From DASQEH01 sp038239485 (GTDB taxonomy: Bacteria; Actinomycetota; Actinomycetes; Propionibacteriales; Nocardioidaceae), in contig JBBSET010000047.1 in the NCBI GenBank assembly GCA_038239485.1, forward strand, positions 1-30,771: DNA of 30,771 bases, in the 5' to 3' direction. Shown here piece by piece: positions 24,205 to 30,771 of this stretch. The position numbers and the translations under genes are program-made. How positions within the stretch are numbered: position 1 is the stretch's first letter; every line of letters starts with the position of its first letter. The notes beneath the pieces were generated by a model. The model was given only the letters and a program-made list of their open reading frames with translations, had not been told where the DNA came from and ran no database searches.

Positions 24205-24210
24205 TAGAGT
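24205..24210 (+). promoter_or_regulatory. Possible -10 hexamer TAGAGT of the DUF4193 gene
   Basis: TAGAGT lies in a 228-bp gap that is less GC-rich than its surroundings. It would give a leader of about 48 nt before ATG 24266. The leader lacks a good Shine-Dalgarno sequence and contains an out-of-frame ATG at 24247 whose 17-codon frame overlaps the true start. Confidence 0.4.
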
Positions 24211-24265
24211 CCACGCTGACGTTCAGCGACACGATCAACGACCAAAATGAGCGGGTTACCTATCT

Positions 24266-24565
24266 ATGGCTACAGATTACGACGCACCACGCAAGACTGA
24301 GGAAGAGCTCAACGAGGACTCGATCGAAGAGCTCAAGGCGCGTCGCCACGACAAGAACTCAGGCAAGGTCGACGAGGACGAGGTCGAGGCCGCCGAGTCG
24401 TTCGAGCTGCCCGGTGCGGACCTTTCCCACGAGGAGCTGTCGGTGCAGGTTCTGCCACGGCAGTCCGACGAGTTCACGTGCTCGACATGTTTCCTCGTCC
24501 ATCACCGCAGCCAGCTGGCGAGCAATAAGAACGGCCAGCTCATCTGCACCGACTGCGCGGCCTGA
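24266..24565 (+). CDS. DUF4193-family small zinc-ribbon protein
   Basis: A 99-residue acidic protein. The first two-thirds are charged and probably disordered, rich in Glu and Asp. The C-terminus is a zinc ribbon with C72-x2-C75 (TCSTCFLVHH) and C94-x2-C97 (ICTDCAA). This is the DUF4193 family, universal in actinobacteria and counterpart of M. tuberculosis Rv2699c by my recollection of gene order; its function is unknown. It is monocistronic and converges on the DUF4235 gene 89 bp away. Metal binding is inferred from the four cysteines. Confidence 0.88.
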   Translation: MATDYDAPRKTEEELNEDSIEELKARRHDKNSGKVDEDEVEAAESFELPGADLSHEELSVQVLPRQSDEFTCSTCFLVHHRSQLASNKNGQLICTDCAA

Positions 24566-24654
24566 CCGGCGGGAGGACCCGCTGACCCTCGGGCCGCCAG
24601 CAAAAAGCTCGGCTCCCGGCGAGCGCCCGCGGCCTGAGGCTGCACGCCCGCCTG

Positions 24655-25032
24655 CTAGCCGCGCTTGTTCGCCTGCTTCTTGAGCTTCTTCTGGTCCTTC
24701 TCGCTGGCCTCGTCCATGCCGGGGGGGACCACTCCGAAGGAGCGCACCCAGTACTCGGCGGCTCGACGGGTGGCATAGGTCTTCGCCACCCCCAGGGCCA
24801 TGCCGCTGACGGCTGCCCACAGCAGGGCCTCCCGACCGGCGATGTCGGGGTTCTCCGGCTTGGTCGGGGGCTTCCTGCCGGTCGCGGTCTTCCAGGTGGC
24901 GTCCAGGGCCTTCGTCGTCGCGATCCCACTCGCCACCCCGATACCGGTGCCGATCAGCTTCCACGCCCGCTTGCCCTTCTGGGCCTTCTTCTGAGCGGCC
25001 TTCTCCTCGTCCGACAGCGACTTCTTGGCCAC
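24655..25032 (-). CDS. DUF4235-family membrane protein
   Basis: A 125-residue protein. A very basic N-terminus (KKAQKGKRAWK) precedes one membrane segment with small residues (LIGTGIGVASGIATTKAL), then a second hydrophobic stretch (ALLWAAVSGMALGVAKTYA) and a Lys-rich tail. It matches DUF4235, an actinobacterial family of unknown function. The start is GTG 25032, with GGAGG 7 nt upstream on the minus strand. It follows DUF3093 by 63 bp on the same strand and converges on DUF4193. Confidence 0.82.
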   Translation of the reverse strand: MAKKSLSDEEKAAQKKAQKGKRAWKLIGTGIGVASGIATTKALDATWKTATGRKPPTKPENPDIAGREALLWAAVSGMALGVAKTYATRRAAEYWVRSFGVVPPGMDEASEKDQKKLKKQANKRG

Positions 25033-25095
25033 CAGGCATCCTCCAGCTCCTCGGCGCGGCCCCTGTCGATCGGCGCTGCGCGGTTCCGACGCAGT

Positions 25096-25554
25096 TTAGC
25101 CTCGCATGCTGCGGGGACGCAGGTGGAGCGCGAGGCTGTCGGGATGACGGGTGGACACGACCCAGTACGGGGTCGGGTCGCGGTCGTCGTGGACCGTCAC
25201 CTTGACCGCGGTGCGGCAGTACGCGCGCACGACCAGGTAGGCGGTGGCGTCCGCCTCGACCCCGAGCAGCCGGCGGGTCGCTTCTTCGTCCAGGATCTGG
25301 ACCTCGCCGACATGGGGCCAGGGCAGGAAGGCCGACCCGGCGCGGAAGCCGTTGTCGTCGGCGGCGACCCGGACGACGGCCCGAGCCAGGATGGCCCCGA
25401 CAACCAAGGCGGCCACCAGGCCCGCGACCACGGCTGCCGGTAACGGCGTGGCGACCAGGAAGCACCAGAAGACGCTGACCACGGCGCCGGCGCCCATCAC
25501 CCACCACGACAGCGGCGGCGTCAGTGCCTCGGCATAGCCAGCGGACTGTTTCAC
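25096..25554 (-). CDS. DUF3093-family membrane protein
   Basis: A 152-residue protein with two membrane segments near the N-terminus (about residues 13-33 and 37-58), then a soluble domain with AGSAFLPWPHVGEVQILDE and PYWVVSTRHPDSLALHLRP, both characteristic of DUF3093. The function is unknown; the family is almost confined to actinobacteria and, from memory, lies divergent from dut in many of them (M. tuberculosis Rv2698). The start is GTG 25554, 6 nt after CAGGGT. A longer in-frame extension would run through the dut promoter and is unlikely. Confidence 0.85.
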   Translation of the reverse strand: MKQSAGYAEALTPPLSWWVMGAGAVVSVFWCFLVATPLPAAVVAGLVAALVVGAILARAVVRVAADDNGFRAGSAFLPWPHVGEVQILDEEATRRLLGVEADATAYLVVRAYCRTAVKVTVHDDRDPTPYWVVSTRHPDSLALHLRPRSMRG

Positions 25555-25560
25555 AGACCC

Positions 25561-25566
25561 ACCCTG
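25561..25566 (-). promoter_or_regulatory. Possible -10 hexamer CAGGGT, leaderless start of the DUF3093 gene
   Basis: CAGGGT on the minus strand, then 6 nt, then GTG 25554. The same bases could serve as a weak purine-rich ribosome-binding site, so the call is tentative. Confidence 0.35.
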
Positions 25567-25583
25567 CCACGAACCGAGCCGAG

Positions 25584-25589
25584 TAGGGT
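25584..25589 (+). promoter_or_regulatory. -10 hexamer TAGGGT of the dut operon
   Basis: TAGGGT fits TANNNT and lies 8 nt before an in-frame GTG (25598) and 65 nt before the preferred dut ATG. It belongs to the 100-bp divergent region shared with DUF3093. Confidence 0.5.
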
Positions 25590-25636
25590 TGTCAGTCGTG
25601 CCCTGCCGCGATGACGGCGATGGCGACCGCAACGAC

Positions 25637-25644
25637 AAGGAGGG
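25637..25644 (+). promoter_or_regulatory. Shine-Dalgarno AAGGAGGG of dut
   Basis: AAGGAGGG lies about 10 nt before ATG 25655 and 13 nt before GTG 25658. It supports a start here rather than at the upstream in-frame GTG 25598. Confidence 0.55.
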
Positions 25645-25654
25645 TGGCGCGACG

Positions 25655-26146
25655 ATGGTGGAGGTGCTGATCAGGCGCATCGACGCCAGTGCTGTGCTCC
25701 CGCGTTACTCCCATCCAGGCGACGCGGGCGCCGATCTGGTCACCACGGTGGACGTCTCACTCGAGCCCGGCGAGCGCGCCCTGGTCCCGACCGGGATCGG
25801 CATCGCCCTTCCGACGGGCTTCGTCGCCCTGGTGCATCCGCGCTCCGGCCTGGCCGCCGACCTCGGGCTGTCGATCGTCAACGCTCCGGGAACCATCGAC
25901 GCCGGCTACCGGGGTGAGATCAAGGTCCTCCTGGTCAACCTCGACCCGTCGCAGGCCATCGTGCTGCACCGAGGGGACCGGATCGCCCAGCTGGTCGTGC
26001 AGCGGGTCGAGCAGGCGTCCTTCGTCGAGGTGGAGACGCTGCCGGGCTCCACGCGCGGGGACGGCGGGTACGGATCCACCGGCGGGGTCTCTCCCCACGG
26101 CCACGGCTCTGCCCAGGTTCACGTCGGCGAGAAGGAGGTGTCGTGA
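25655..26146 (+). CDS. dut: dUTP diphosphatase (trimeric dUTPase)
   Basis: A 163-residue enzyme hydrolysing dUTP to dUMP and pyrophosphate, keeping uracil out of DNA and feeding dTMP synthesis. All five dUTPase motifs are visible in order: GDAGADL; PRSGLAADLGL; NAPGTIDAGYRGE with the catalytic Asp; RGDRIAQLVV; and the P-loop-like GSTRGDGGYGSTGG. A roughly 15-residue tail after motif 5 makes it slightly longer than usual. The start is ATG 25655; an in-frame GTG at 25598 would add 19 residues not expected in the family. The stop overlaps the DUF3710 start by 4 bp (GTGA). Confidence 0.94.
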   Translation: MVEVLIRRIDASAVLPRYSHPGDAGADLVTTVDVSLEPGERALVPTGIGIALPTGFVALVHPRSGLAADLGLSIVNAPGTIDAGYRGEIKVLLVNLDPSQAIVLHRGDRIAQLVVQRVEQASFVEVETLPGSTRGDGGYGSTGGVSPHGHGSAQVHVGEKEVS

Positions 26147-26808
26147 TATTCGGACGCAAGGCCGCGAAGAAGGCGGCCGAGGAGCTCGTCGAGCAGGACG
26201 ACGAGCTCACCGAGCTCGACAGCGACCGTCCGCACGGCCCGTGGGACCGCTCGGAGACCACTGCTGACGAGGACGGGACCTACGTCGACCTCGGGGGTCT
26301 GGTGGTCCGGGGGGGCCCGGATGTCGAGCTGAGACTCCAGGTCGACGAGGAGACCTCCGCCGTCGCCTCGGTGCTCCTGGCCGGAGAGACCTCCGGACTG
26401 GAGCTGCGGGCGTTCGCCGCCCCCCGCTCCGGCGGCATCTGGGACGACATCCGCAGCGACATCGCGGCGGAGGCGATCCGTCACGGGGGCACGGCGACGG
26501 AGCTCGACGGCGAGTTCGGCACCGAGCTCAAGGTCGTGGTCCCGGTCCAGCTGCCCGACGGCCGGGCCGGTACGCAGGCAAGCAGGATCGTGGGTATCGA
26601 GGGTCCTCGCTGGCTGCTGCGCGGCACCTTCCTCGGCAAGAGCGTCGACGAACCGGACCCCGACGGTGAGCTGGAGAGCGCGTTCCGCGATGTCATCGTC
26701 GTGCGCGGCGACGAGGCGATGCGGCCCCGGGAGATGCTGGCCATGCACATTCCCGGGCAGGCCGAGATCCAGCTGACGGAAGACGCCGAGCAGGCAGCCG
26801 ACGATTGA
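26143..26808 (+). CDS. DUF3710-family protein
   Basis: A 221-residue soluble protein. A short basic/acidic N-terminus (FGRKAAKKAAEELVEQDDE) precedes a domain with GPWDRSE, FAAPRSGGIWDDIR and GIEGPRWLLRGTFLGK, the diagnostic pieces of DUF3710. It ends with an acidic tail. The function is unknown. In actinobacteria the gene follows dut, as here, with a 4-bp overlap that makes it translationally coupled; GGAGGTG just before GTG 26143 also supports the start. I see no catalytic motif. Confidence 0.87.
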   Translation: MIFGRKAAKKAAEELVEQDDELTELDSDRPHGPWDRSETTADEDGTYVDLGGLVVRGGPDVELRLQVDEETSAVASVLLAGETSGLELRAFAAPRSGGIWDDIRSDIAAEAIRHGGTATELDGEFGTELKVVVPVQLPDGRAGTQASRIVGIEGPRWLLRGTFLGKSVDEPDPDGELESAFRDVIVVRGDEAMRPREMLAMHIPGQAEIQLTEDAEQAADD

Positions 26809-26840
26809 CCCGGTGGCCACCACCCGGGCCCGCGGACGGT

Positions 26841-26846
26841 TACGCT
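26841..26846 (+). promoter_or_regulatory. -10 hexamer TACGCT, leaderless start of the OB-fold gene
   Basis: TACGCT is followed by exactly 6 nt and ATG 26853. It lies in the 44-bp gap after DUF3710, so the OB-fold and DUF3159 genes may form a separate unit from dut-DUF3710. Confidence 0.55.
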
Positions 26847-26852
26847 GGAGCC

Positions 26853-27233
26853 ATGACCACCCAAGCCAGTGAAGGAGGTCGGCTGAAGCGTGCCTTCAGG
26901 CGACTCTCCGCCAGCTCCGACGAGCTCGAGGCCGACGAGCTGCAGGTCCAGAGCGAGATGCAGGGCTGCCAGCAGATCCAGAAGGTGAGCGACCGTGAGG
27001 TCGTCACCGTCTACGGGCACATCAAGCACGTCTGTCTCGCGCCGCGAGCGGGAACCCCCACGTTGGAGGCCTCCGTCTACGACGGCTCCGGGCTCGTCAC
27101 CCTCGTCTGGCTCGGCCGGCGCAAGATCGCGGGCATCAAGCCGGGCGCCGGCCTCGTCGCCCACGGACGGGTCTCCTGCCAGGACGGCGAGCGGGTCATC
27201 TTCAACCCGCGCTACGAGCTGCAGGCCGAGTAG
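26853..27233 (+). CDS. OB-fold nucleic-acid-binding domain protein
   Basis: A 126-residue protein. An N-terminal helix rich in charged residues (RLKRAFRRLSASSDELEADE) precedes an OB-fold barrel: VVTVYGHIKHVCLAPR, LEASVYDGSGLVTLVWLGR, GAGLVAHGRVSC and VIFNPRYEL. The fold resembles the nucleic-acid-binding OB domain found in RecG-like helicases and tRNA synthetases. DNA or RNA binding is likely, but no partner is known. Gene order points to the counterpart of M. tuberculosis Rv2694c. ATG 26853 is preferred to an in-frame ATG 16 codons earlier because of the -10 hexamer and because the earlier start would overlap DUF3710. Confidence 0.85.
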   Translation: MTTQASEGGRLKRAFRRLSASSDELEADELQVQSEMQGCQQIQKVSDREVVTVYGHIKHVCLAPRAGTPTLEASVYDGSGLVTLVWLGRRKIAGIKPGAGLVAHGRVSCQDGERVIFNPRYELQAE

Positions 27234-27238
27234 AGCCG

Positions 27239-27937
27239 GTGGGGGCAGAGCGACCGGAAACCGAGTCGCCCCGGGCTGAGTCGCCGGTAAGGCAGACCGA
27301 GTACACCACCGTCGAGGCGCTCGTGCGAGCACAGCTCTCGAAGGCCTTGGGCGGCAAACGTGGGATGCTCGAAAGTGCCATCCCCACGCTGGGGTTCACC
27401 GTCTCCTGGATCACCAGCCACGACCTGAGGCTCTCGCTCGTCATCTCGGGCGCGATGGCCGTCGCCTTGCTGGTGGTGCGCGTCGTGCAACGGTCCAGCG
27501 TCCAGTACGTCGTCAACTCCCTCGTCGGCATCGCGATAGCCGGAGTCTTCGCGCTCCGGTCGGGCCGGGCCGAAGACGCGTTCCTGCCTGGCCTGATCTA
27601 TAACGCGGCGTACGCCGTTGTGCTGGCCGGCTCGGCGCTCGTGCGATGGCCGCTGGTGGGGTTCATGATCGGCAGCGTCACCGGGGAGCCGACCGAGTGG
27701 CACAACAGCCGCCGACTCGTCCAGCTGTGCTCCCGGCTGACCCTGTTCCTGGCGGCGCCCTGTGTCGTCCGGGTGATCGTGCAGTACCCGTTGTGGGCCG
27801 CGCACCAAGCCGGCTGGCTCGGCGTCACGAAGATCGCGATGGGATGGCCGCTGCAGGTGGCCGCCCTCGCCGGCATGGCATGGCTGCTGAACCGAGACGA
27901 GACCCCGCTCGAACCACGACCGCAACCGAGCACGTGA
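27239..27937 (+). CDS. DUF3159-family membrane protein
   Basis: A 232-residue protein with a hydrophilic N-terminal 40 residues and about six membrane segments. Family pieces include KRGMLESAIPTLGFTVSW, VQYVVNSLVGIAIAG and FLPGLIYNAAYAV. DUF3159 has no assigned function; transport or channel activity is only a guess. It starts at GTG 27239, 5 bp after the OB-fold gene, so the two are one transcription unit. The stop is 10 bp from the convergent ceoC-like stop. Confidence 0.85.
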   Translation: MGAERPETESPRAESPVRQTEYTTVEALVRAQLSKALGGKRGMLESAIPTLGFTVSWITSHDLRLSLVISGAMAVALLVVRVVQRSSVQYVVNSLVGIAIAGVFALRSGRAEDAFLPGLIYNAAYAVVLAGSALVRWPLVGFMIGSVTGEPTEWHNSRRLVQLCSRLTLFLAAPCVVRVIVQYPLWAAHQAGWLGVTKIAMGWPLQVAALAGMAWLLNRDETPLEPRPQPST

Positions 27938-27947
27938 GGCAGCGGGA

Positions 27948-28628
27948 TCAGCTGTCGTCCGAGGTGTGCTCCAGCGGCGCCAGGAGCCGCTCGAGATCCG
28001 CCTCGGCCATCGTCGTGGAGACGAAGAGCAGCTCGTCTCGCGCCTCGAGCGTGGCGTCCGGGTCGGGCCGGTGGACGTGGCCTTCGCGGAGCAGCGCCAG
28101 CAGTGAGGTGTCGCTAGGCCAGGCGATCTCCCGCACCTGCGAGCCGACATACGGGGAGTCGTCCGGCAGGGTCAGCTCGACCATGTTGGCGTCGCCCTGC
28201 TTGAACGTCCACAGCCGCACGACGTCGCCGACGGTGACGGCCTCCTCGACCAACGCGGACATGATCCGCGGGGTGGATACCGAGACGTCGACGCCCCACG
28301 ACTCGTTGAACAGCCACTCGTTGGAGGGGTGATTGACCCGGCCGACAGTGCGAGGGACCGCGAACTCGGTCTTCGCGAGCAGGGAGATGACCAGGTTGGC
28401 CTTGTCGTCGCCGGTCGAGGCGATCACCACGTCGCAGCTCTGCAACGCGGCCTCGTCGAGCGACGACAGCTCGCAGGCGTCGGCCAGCAGCCATTCGGCG
28501 TCCGGCACCGCGTCGGCCCGGATGGCCCGGGGGTCCTTGTCGATCAGCAGGACCTGGTGGCCGTTCTCGAGCAGCTCGGCAGCAACGGACCGTCCGACCG
28601 CTCCCGCTCCTGCGATGGCGACGCGCAT
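27948..28628 (-). CDS. ceoC: TrkA-type RCK protein, CeoC-like
   Basis: A 226-residue cytoplasmic regulator with an N-terminal Rossmann NAD-binding domain (VAIAGAGAVGRSVAAELL, the acidic D of VLLIDKD after strand 2) and a C-terminal TrkA_C domain (DSPYVGSQVREIAWP). RCK proteins gate K+ transport systems in response to nucleotides. The start ATG shares one base with the stop of the upstream RCK gene (TGATG), so the two are coupled and probably form a heteromer. From memory, order and orientation match M. tuberculosis ceoB-ceoC (Rv2691-Rv2692), from which the symbol is taken. Confidence 0.87.
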   Translation of the reverse strand: MRVAIAGAGAVGRSVAAELLENGHQVLLIDKDPRAIRADAVPDAEWLLADACELSSLDEAALQSCDVVIASTGDDKANLVISLLAKTEFAVPRTVGRVNHPSNEWLFNESWGVDVSVSTPRIMSALVEEAVTVGDVVRLWTFKQGDANMVELTLPDDSPYVGSQVREIAWPSDTSLLALLREGHVHRPDPDATLEARDELLFVSTTMAEADLERLLAPLEHTSDDS

Positions 28629-29287
28629 CAGGGCTCCTCTGGTCCGTCGGCGATGAGGCGCTCGACCTCGGCGGCGTCGGCCTCCGAGATGACGAGGTGG
28701 AGCAGGTCGCCGTCCTGCAGGGCCGTATCGGGAGCCGGCAGGCGGCCCTGCCCGACCCTGGTGTAGAAAGCCACCCGGGCCCCCGTGGTCTCGATGGCGC
28801 TCATCCGCCGCCCGACCCACTTGACCGGAGCCGGGACGACGCTGATCCGGATCGTCCCGGACGGGTCGCGCCACTCTGGCTCGGCGCCCGCGGGGAGCAG
28901 CCGGCGCAGGATCTGGTCAACCGTCCATCGGACGGTGGCAACCGTCGATATCCCCAGCCGTTGGTAGACCTCGGCTCGACCAGGGTCGTAGATACGCGCC
29001 ACGACGTTGTCGATCCCGAAGGTCTCCCGGGCGACGCGAGCAGAGATGATGTTGGAGTTGTCGCCGTTGCTGACCGCGGCAAAAGCTCCCGCGCCGGAGA
29101 TGCCGGCCGCCTCGAGCACAGCCTGGTCGAAGCCGTACCCGTTGATCTTGTCGCCGACGAACCCTGGGCCGAGCCTGCGGAAGGCGTCCGGGTTGTTGTC
29201 GATGATGGCCACGGAGTGGCTGCGGTCCTCCAGGGCCCTCGCCAACGTCGAGCCGACGCGGCCACACCCCATGATGACGACGTGCAC
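28628..29287 (-). CDS. ceoB: TrkA-type RCK protein, CeoB-like
   Basis: A 219-residue RCK subunit: Rossmann motif VVIMGCGRVGSTLARALE, acidic residue in VAIIDNNPDA, and a C-terminal TrkA_C domain ending in LLHLVISEADAAEVERLI. It should bind NAD(H) or another nucleotide and regulate K+ transport with the coupled CeoC-like protein. It starts at GTG 29287 with an AGGAAGG-like sequence about 14 nt upstream, too far to be a convincing ribosome-binding site. It is divergent from a KimA-like APC transporter with 169 bp between the starts, suggesting these RCK proteins and that transporter belong to one K+ module. Confidence 0.87.
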   Translation of the reverse strand: MHVVIMGCGRVGSTLARALEDRSHSVAIIDNNPDAFRRLGPGFVGDKINGYGFDQAVLEAAGISGAGAFAAVSNGDNSNIISARVARETFGIDNVVARIYDPGRAEVYQRLGISTVATVRWTVDQILRRLLPAGAEPEWRDPSGTIRISVVPAPVKWVGRRMSAIETTGARVAFYTRVGQGRLPAPDTALQDGDLLHLVISEADAAEVERLIADGPEEP

Positions 29288-29444
29288 GTGGCTACCCGCT
29301 GCCTTCCTAACCTGTTTCGACGACCGATCGCCAGAACCCTCAGGCGGGGCCTTGCGCTCGCCTGACGCTACACCGCTTCATCCTGGGTGCGCGCGGGTTG
29401 TCCGGATGGGGCGTGCGCTGCGCGGCCGGGCTGGCGTCGTGGTC

Positions 29445-29450
29445 TAGCAT
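29445..29450 (+). promoter_or_regulatory. -10 hexamer TAGCAT, leaderless start of the APC transporter gene
   Basis: TAGCAT is followed by 6 nt and GTG 29457. A transcript starting there has no 5' leader, leaving no space for a c-di-AMP (ydaO) riboswitch. No -35 is evident. Confidence 0.55.
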
Positions 29451-29456
29451 CCGCAC

Positions 29457-30771
29457 GTGGGCTTTGGAGATGTCGGGAAACGGCTTCTGCTCGGTCGCAA
29501 GCTCAGGAGCACCCAGCTCGGCGAGACCCTGTTACCGAAGCGGGTGGCTCTGCCGGTGTTTGCGAGCGACGCGCTGTCGAGCGTCGCCTATGCACCCGAC
29601 GAGATCCTGCTGACACTGTCGATCGCCGGCGCATCCGCGTATGCCTACTCCTGGAAGATCGCGGCGGTTGTGGCACTCGTCATGCTGACGGTGATCGCCT
29701 CGTACCGGCAGAACGTGCATGCCTACCCGAGCGGTGGCGGCGACTACGAGGTGGCGACAACCAACCTCGGGAAGACGTTCGGGCTCATCGTCGCCAGCGC
29801 CCTGCTCGTCGACTACGTCCTCACCGTGGCGGTCTCGATCTCGTCCGGGGTACAGAACGCCTCATCGGCCGTCGACGCCCTGAACGGCCACCAGGCGCTG
29901 GTGGCGACCGCCCTCGTCGTGCTGCTGATGGCGATCAACCTGCGCGGTGTCAAGGAGTCCGGTACGGCGTTCGCCATCCCGACCTATACGTTCATGGCCT
30001 GCATCGTCGGGATGACGGGCATCGGCATCTTCCGGTCCATCCACGGGACATTGCCGATGGCGGAGAGCGGGCAGTACATCTTGAAGCCCGAAGAGGCGGG
30101 TCGTGGGCTGGGGACGGCTGCGATGGCGTTCCTGCTGGCTCGCGCCTTCTCGTCGGGCTGCGCGGCCCTGACCGGCGTCGAGGCGATCTCGAACGGTGTT
30201 CCGGCCTTCAAGAAGCCCAAGAGCAAGAATGCGGCGACCACGCTGCTCCTGCTCGGGACGATCGCGATCACGATGCTGATCGGTATCGTGCTACTGGCGC
30301 ACCTGACGCACGTGCACTTCGCCCAGAACCCCGCAACGCAGCTGATCGACCCGAAGACCGGGAACCCGGTCGGGGACAGCTACAGCCAGCACACGATCAT
30401 CGGCCAGCTCGCCTCCGACGTGTTCAGCGGCTTCCAACCCGCCTTCTACCTGACCGTGGCCGCGACCGGTGTGATCTTGGTGCTCGCGGCGAACACCGCG
30501 TTCAACGGCTTCCCGGTGCTCGCGTCGATCCTCGCGCGCGACGGCTACCTGCCTCGCCAGCTGCACTCCCGTGGCGACCGGCTGGCCTTCAGCAACGGCA
30601 TCATCTTGCTGGCCGCCTTCGCCGGGGTGCTCATCATCGCCTTCAACGCCGAGGTGACCAAGCTGATCCAGCTCTACATCATCGGGGTGTTCGTATCGTT
30701 CGTGCTGAGCCAGACCGGGATGATCCGGCACTGGACCAGGTTGCTGACCACGACGACGGACTCGGCTGAGC
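29457..30771 (+). CDS. APC-superfamily transporter, KimA-like (partial, cut by window end)
   Basis: 438 codons are open from GTG 29457 to the last base with no stop. The protein has at least ten hydrophobic segments. The N-terminal motif ALPVFASDALSSVAYAPDE is strongly reminiscent of the KimA/YdaO group of K+/H+ symporters, as is YPSGGGDYEVATTNLGK in segment 2. A long extracytoplasmic loop contains HFAQNPATQLIDPKTGNP. K+ uptake is inferred from this resemblance and from the divergent RCK pair; a general amino-acid permease is the alternative. The counterpart by order is M. tuberculosis Rv2690c. A long open frame in another phase across this region is a shadow: its product is arginine/proline-rich with no hydrophobic pattern. 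Confidence 0.85.
   Translation, partial: MGFGDVGKRLLLGRKLRSTQLGETLLPKRVALPVFASDALSSVAYAPDEILLTLSIAGASAYAYSWKIAAVVALVMLTVIASYRQNVHAYPSGGGDYEVATTNLGKTFGLIVASALLVDYVLTVAVSISSGVQNASSAVDALNGHQALVATALVVLLMAINLRGVKESGTAFAIPTYTFMACIVGMTGIGIFRSIHGTLPMAESGQYILKPEEAGRGLGTAAMAFLLARAFSSGCAALTGVEAISNGVPAFKKPKSKNAATTLLLLGTIAITMLIGIVLLAHLTHVHFAQNPATQLIDPKTGNPVGDSYSQHTIIGQLASDVFSGFQPAFYLTVAATGVILVLAANTAFNGFPVLASILARDGYLPRQLHSRGDRLAFSNGIILLAAFAGVLIIAFNAEVTKLIQLYIIGVFVSFVLSQTGMIRHWTRLLTTTTDSAE

Noticed and set aside
26805..26852. Upstream in-frame ATG (26805) as the OB-fold gene start
   Set aside because: It would overlap DUF3710 and contain the TACGCT -10 element; ATG 26853 fits both the promoter and the family start.
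29288..29456. c-di-AMP (ydaO) riboswitch upstream of the KimA-like gene
   Set aside because: The only good -10 lies 6 nt before the start codon, and no ydaO-type conserved sequence or pseudo-twofold hairpins are visible in the 169-bp gap.
29387..30769. A plus-strand open frame of 460 codons near the right end
   Set aside because: It overlaps the APC transporter in another phase and encodes an Arg/Pro-rich protein. The frame from GTG 29457 has transmembrane helices and family motifs.
1..30771. CRISPR arrays, tRNA/rRNA genes, transposases, prophage or toxin-antitoxin genes
   Set aside because: No regularly spaced repeats, cloverleaf-like sequences, terminal inverted repeats, transposase motifs or integrase were seen on either strand. 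Gaps between genes are short and composition is uniform.

Overview
This is a high-GC chromosomal window from an actinobacterium. Most genes begin with GTG or ATG, third codon positions are almost all G or C, and many genes overlap by 4 bp (ATGA/GTGA). Several families are actinobacterial hallmarks: SepH, DUF7455, DUF4193, DUF4235, DUF3093, DUF3710, DUF3159, DUF5998 and a CeoB/CeoC-like RCK pair. The look is that of Nocardioidaceae/Propionibacteriales or a relative; this is an impression, not a proof. It is ordinary core genome. I see no tRNA, rRNA, CRISPR array, insertion sequence or prophage, and no clear new defence or biosynthetic system.

Layout. (1) 1-2932: a possible 3' end of a plus-strand gene, then a minus-strand operon of a membrane-anchored LolA-like protein, an ABC ATPase and an ABC-2 permease, each overlapping the next by 4 bp. 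(2) 3114-10894: topoisomerase IV. parE (+) is divergent from a small zinc-finger protein (DUF7455). parC (-) is followed by an LprG-like lipoprotein and a P55-like MFS exporter, a pair known from mycobacterial envelope-lipid export. (3) 10986-16095: a DinB/DUF664 protein, then a divergent pair of an AMP-forming acyl-CoA synthetase and a GNAT/ADP-forming acyl-CoA synthetase fusion (protein-acetyltransferase type). (4) 16136-19751: a coupled operon of DUF5998, a phosphodiesterase-superfamily protein and a mercaptopyruvate-type sulfurtransferase, converging on sepH. (5) 19785-23572: an MFS protein, a group II-type truncated hemoglobin broken into two frames, and divergently a [2Fe-2S] ferrochelatase coupled to an inositol-monophosphatase-family enzyme. 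(6) 23624-30771: DUF1003, DUF4193, DUF4235, DUF3093, dut, DUF3710, an OB-fold protein, DUF3159, two TrkA/RCK proteins, and divergently a KimA-like APC transporter cut by the window end. From memory, the order from suhB through the APC gene matches M. tuberculosis Rv2701c-Rv2690c closely.

Themes. Twelve genes that lack a Shine-Dalgarno sequence have an NANNNT hexamer, mostly [T/C]ANNNT, 5-7 nt (usually exactly 6) before the start codon, the signature of leaderless transcription. Genes with a clear Shine-Dalgarno sequence or coupled overlaps do not. The most useful individual observations are the frame-split hemoglobin, the acyl-CoA synthetase bearing a PKTISGK acetylation-type motif next to a candidate acetyltransferase, the K+ module (KimA-like plus two RCK proteins), and LprG-P55 directly behind parC.
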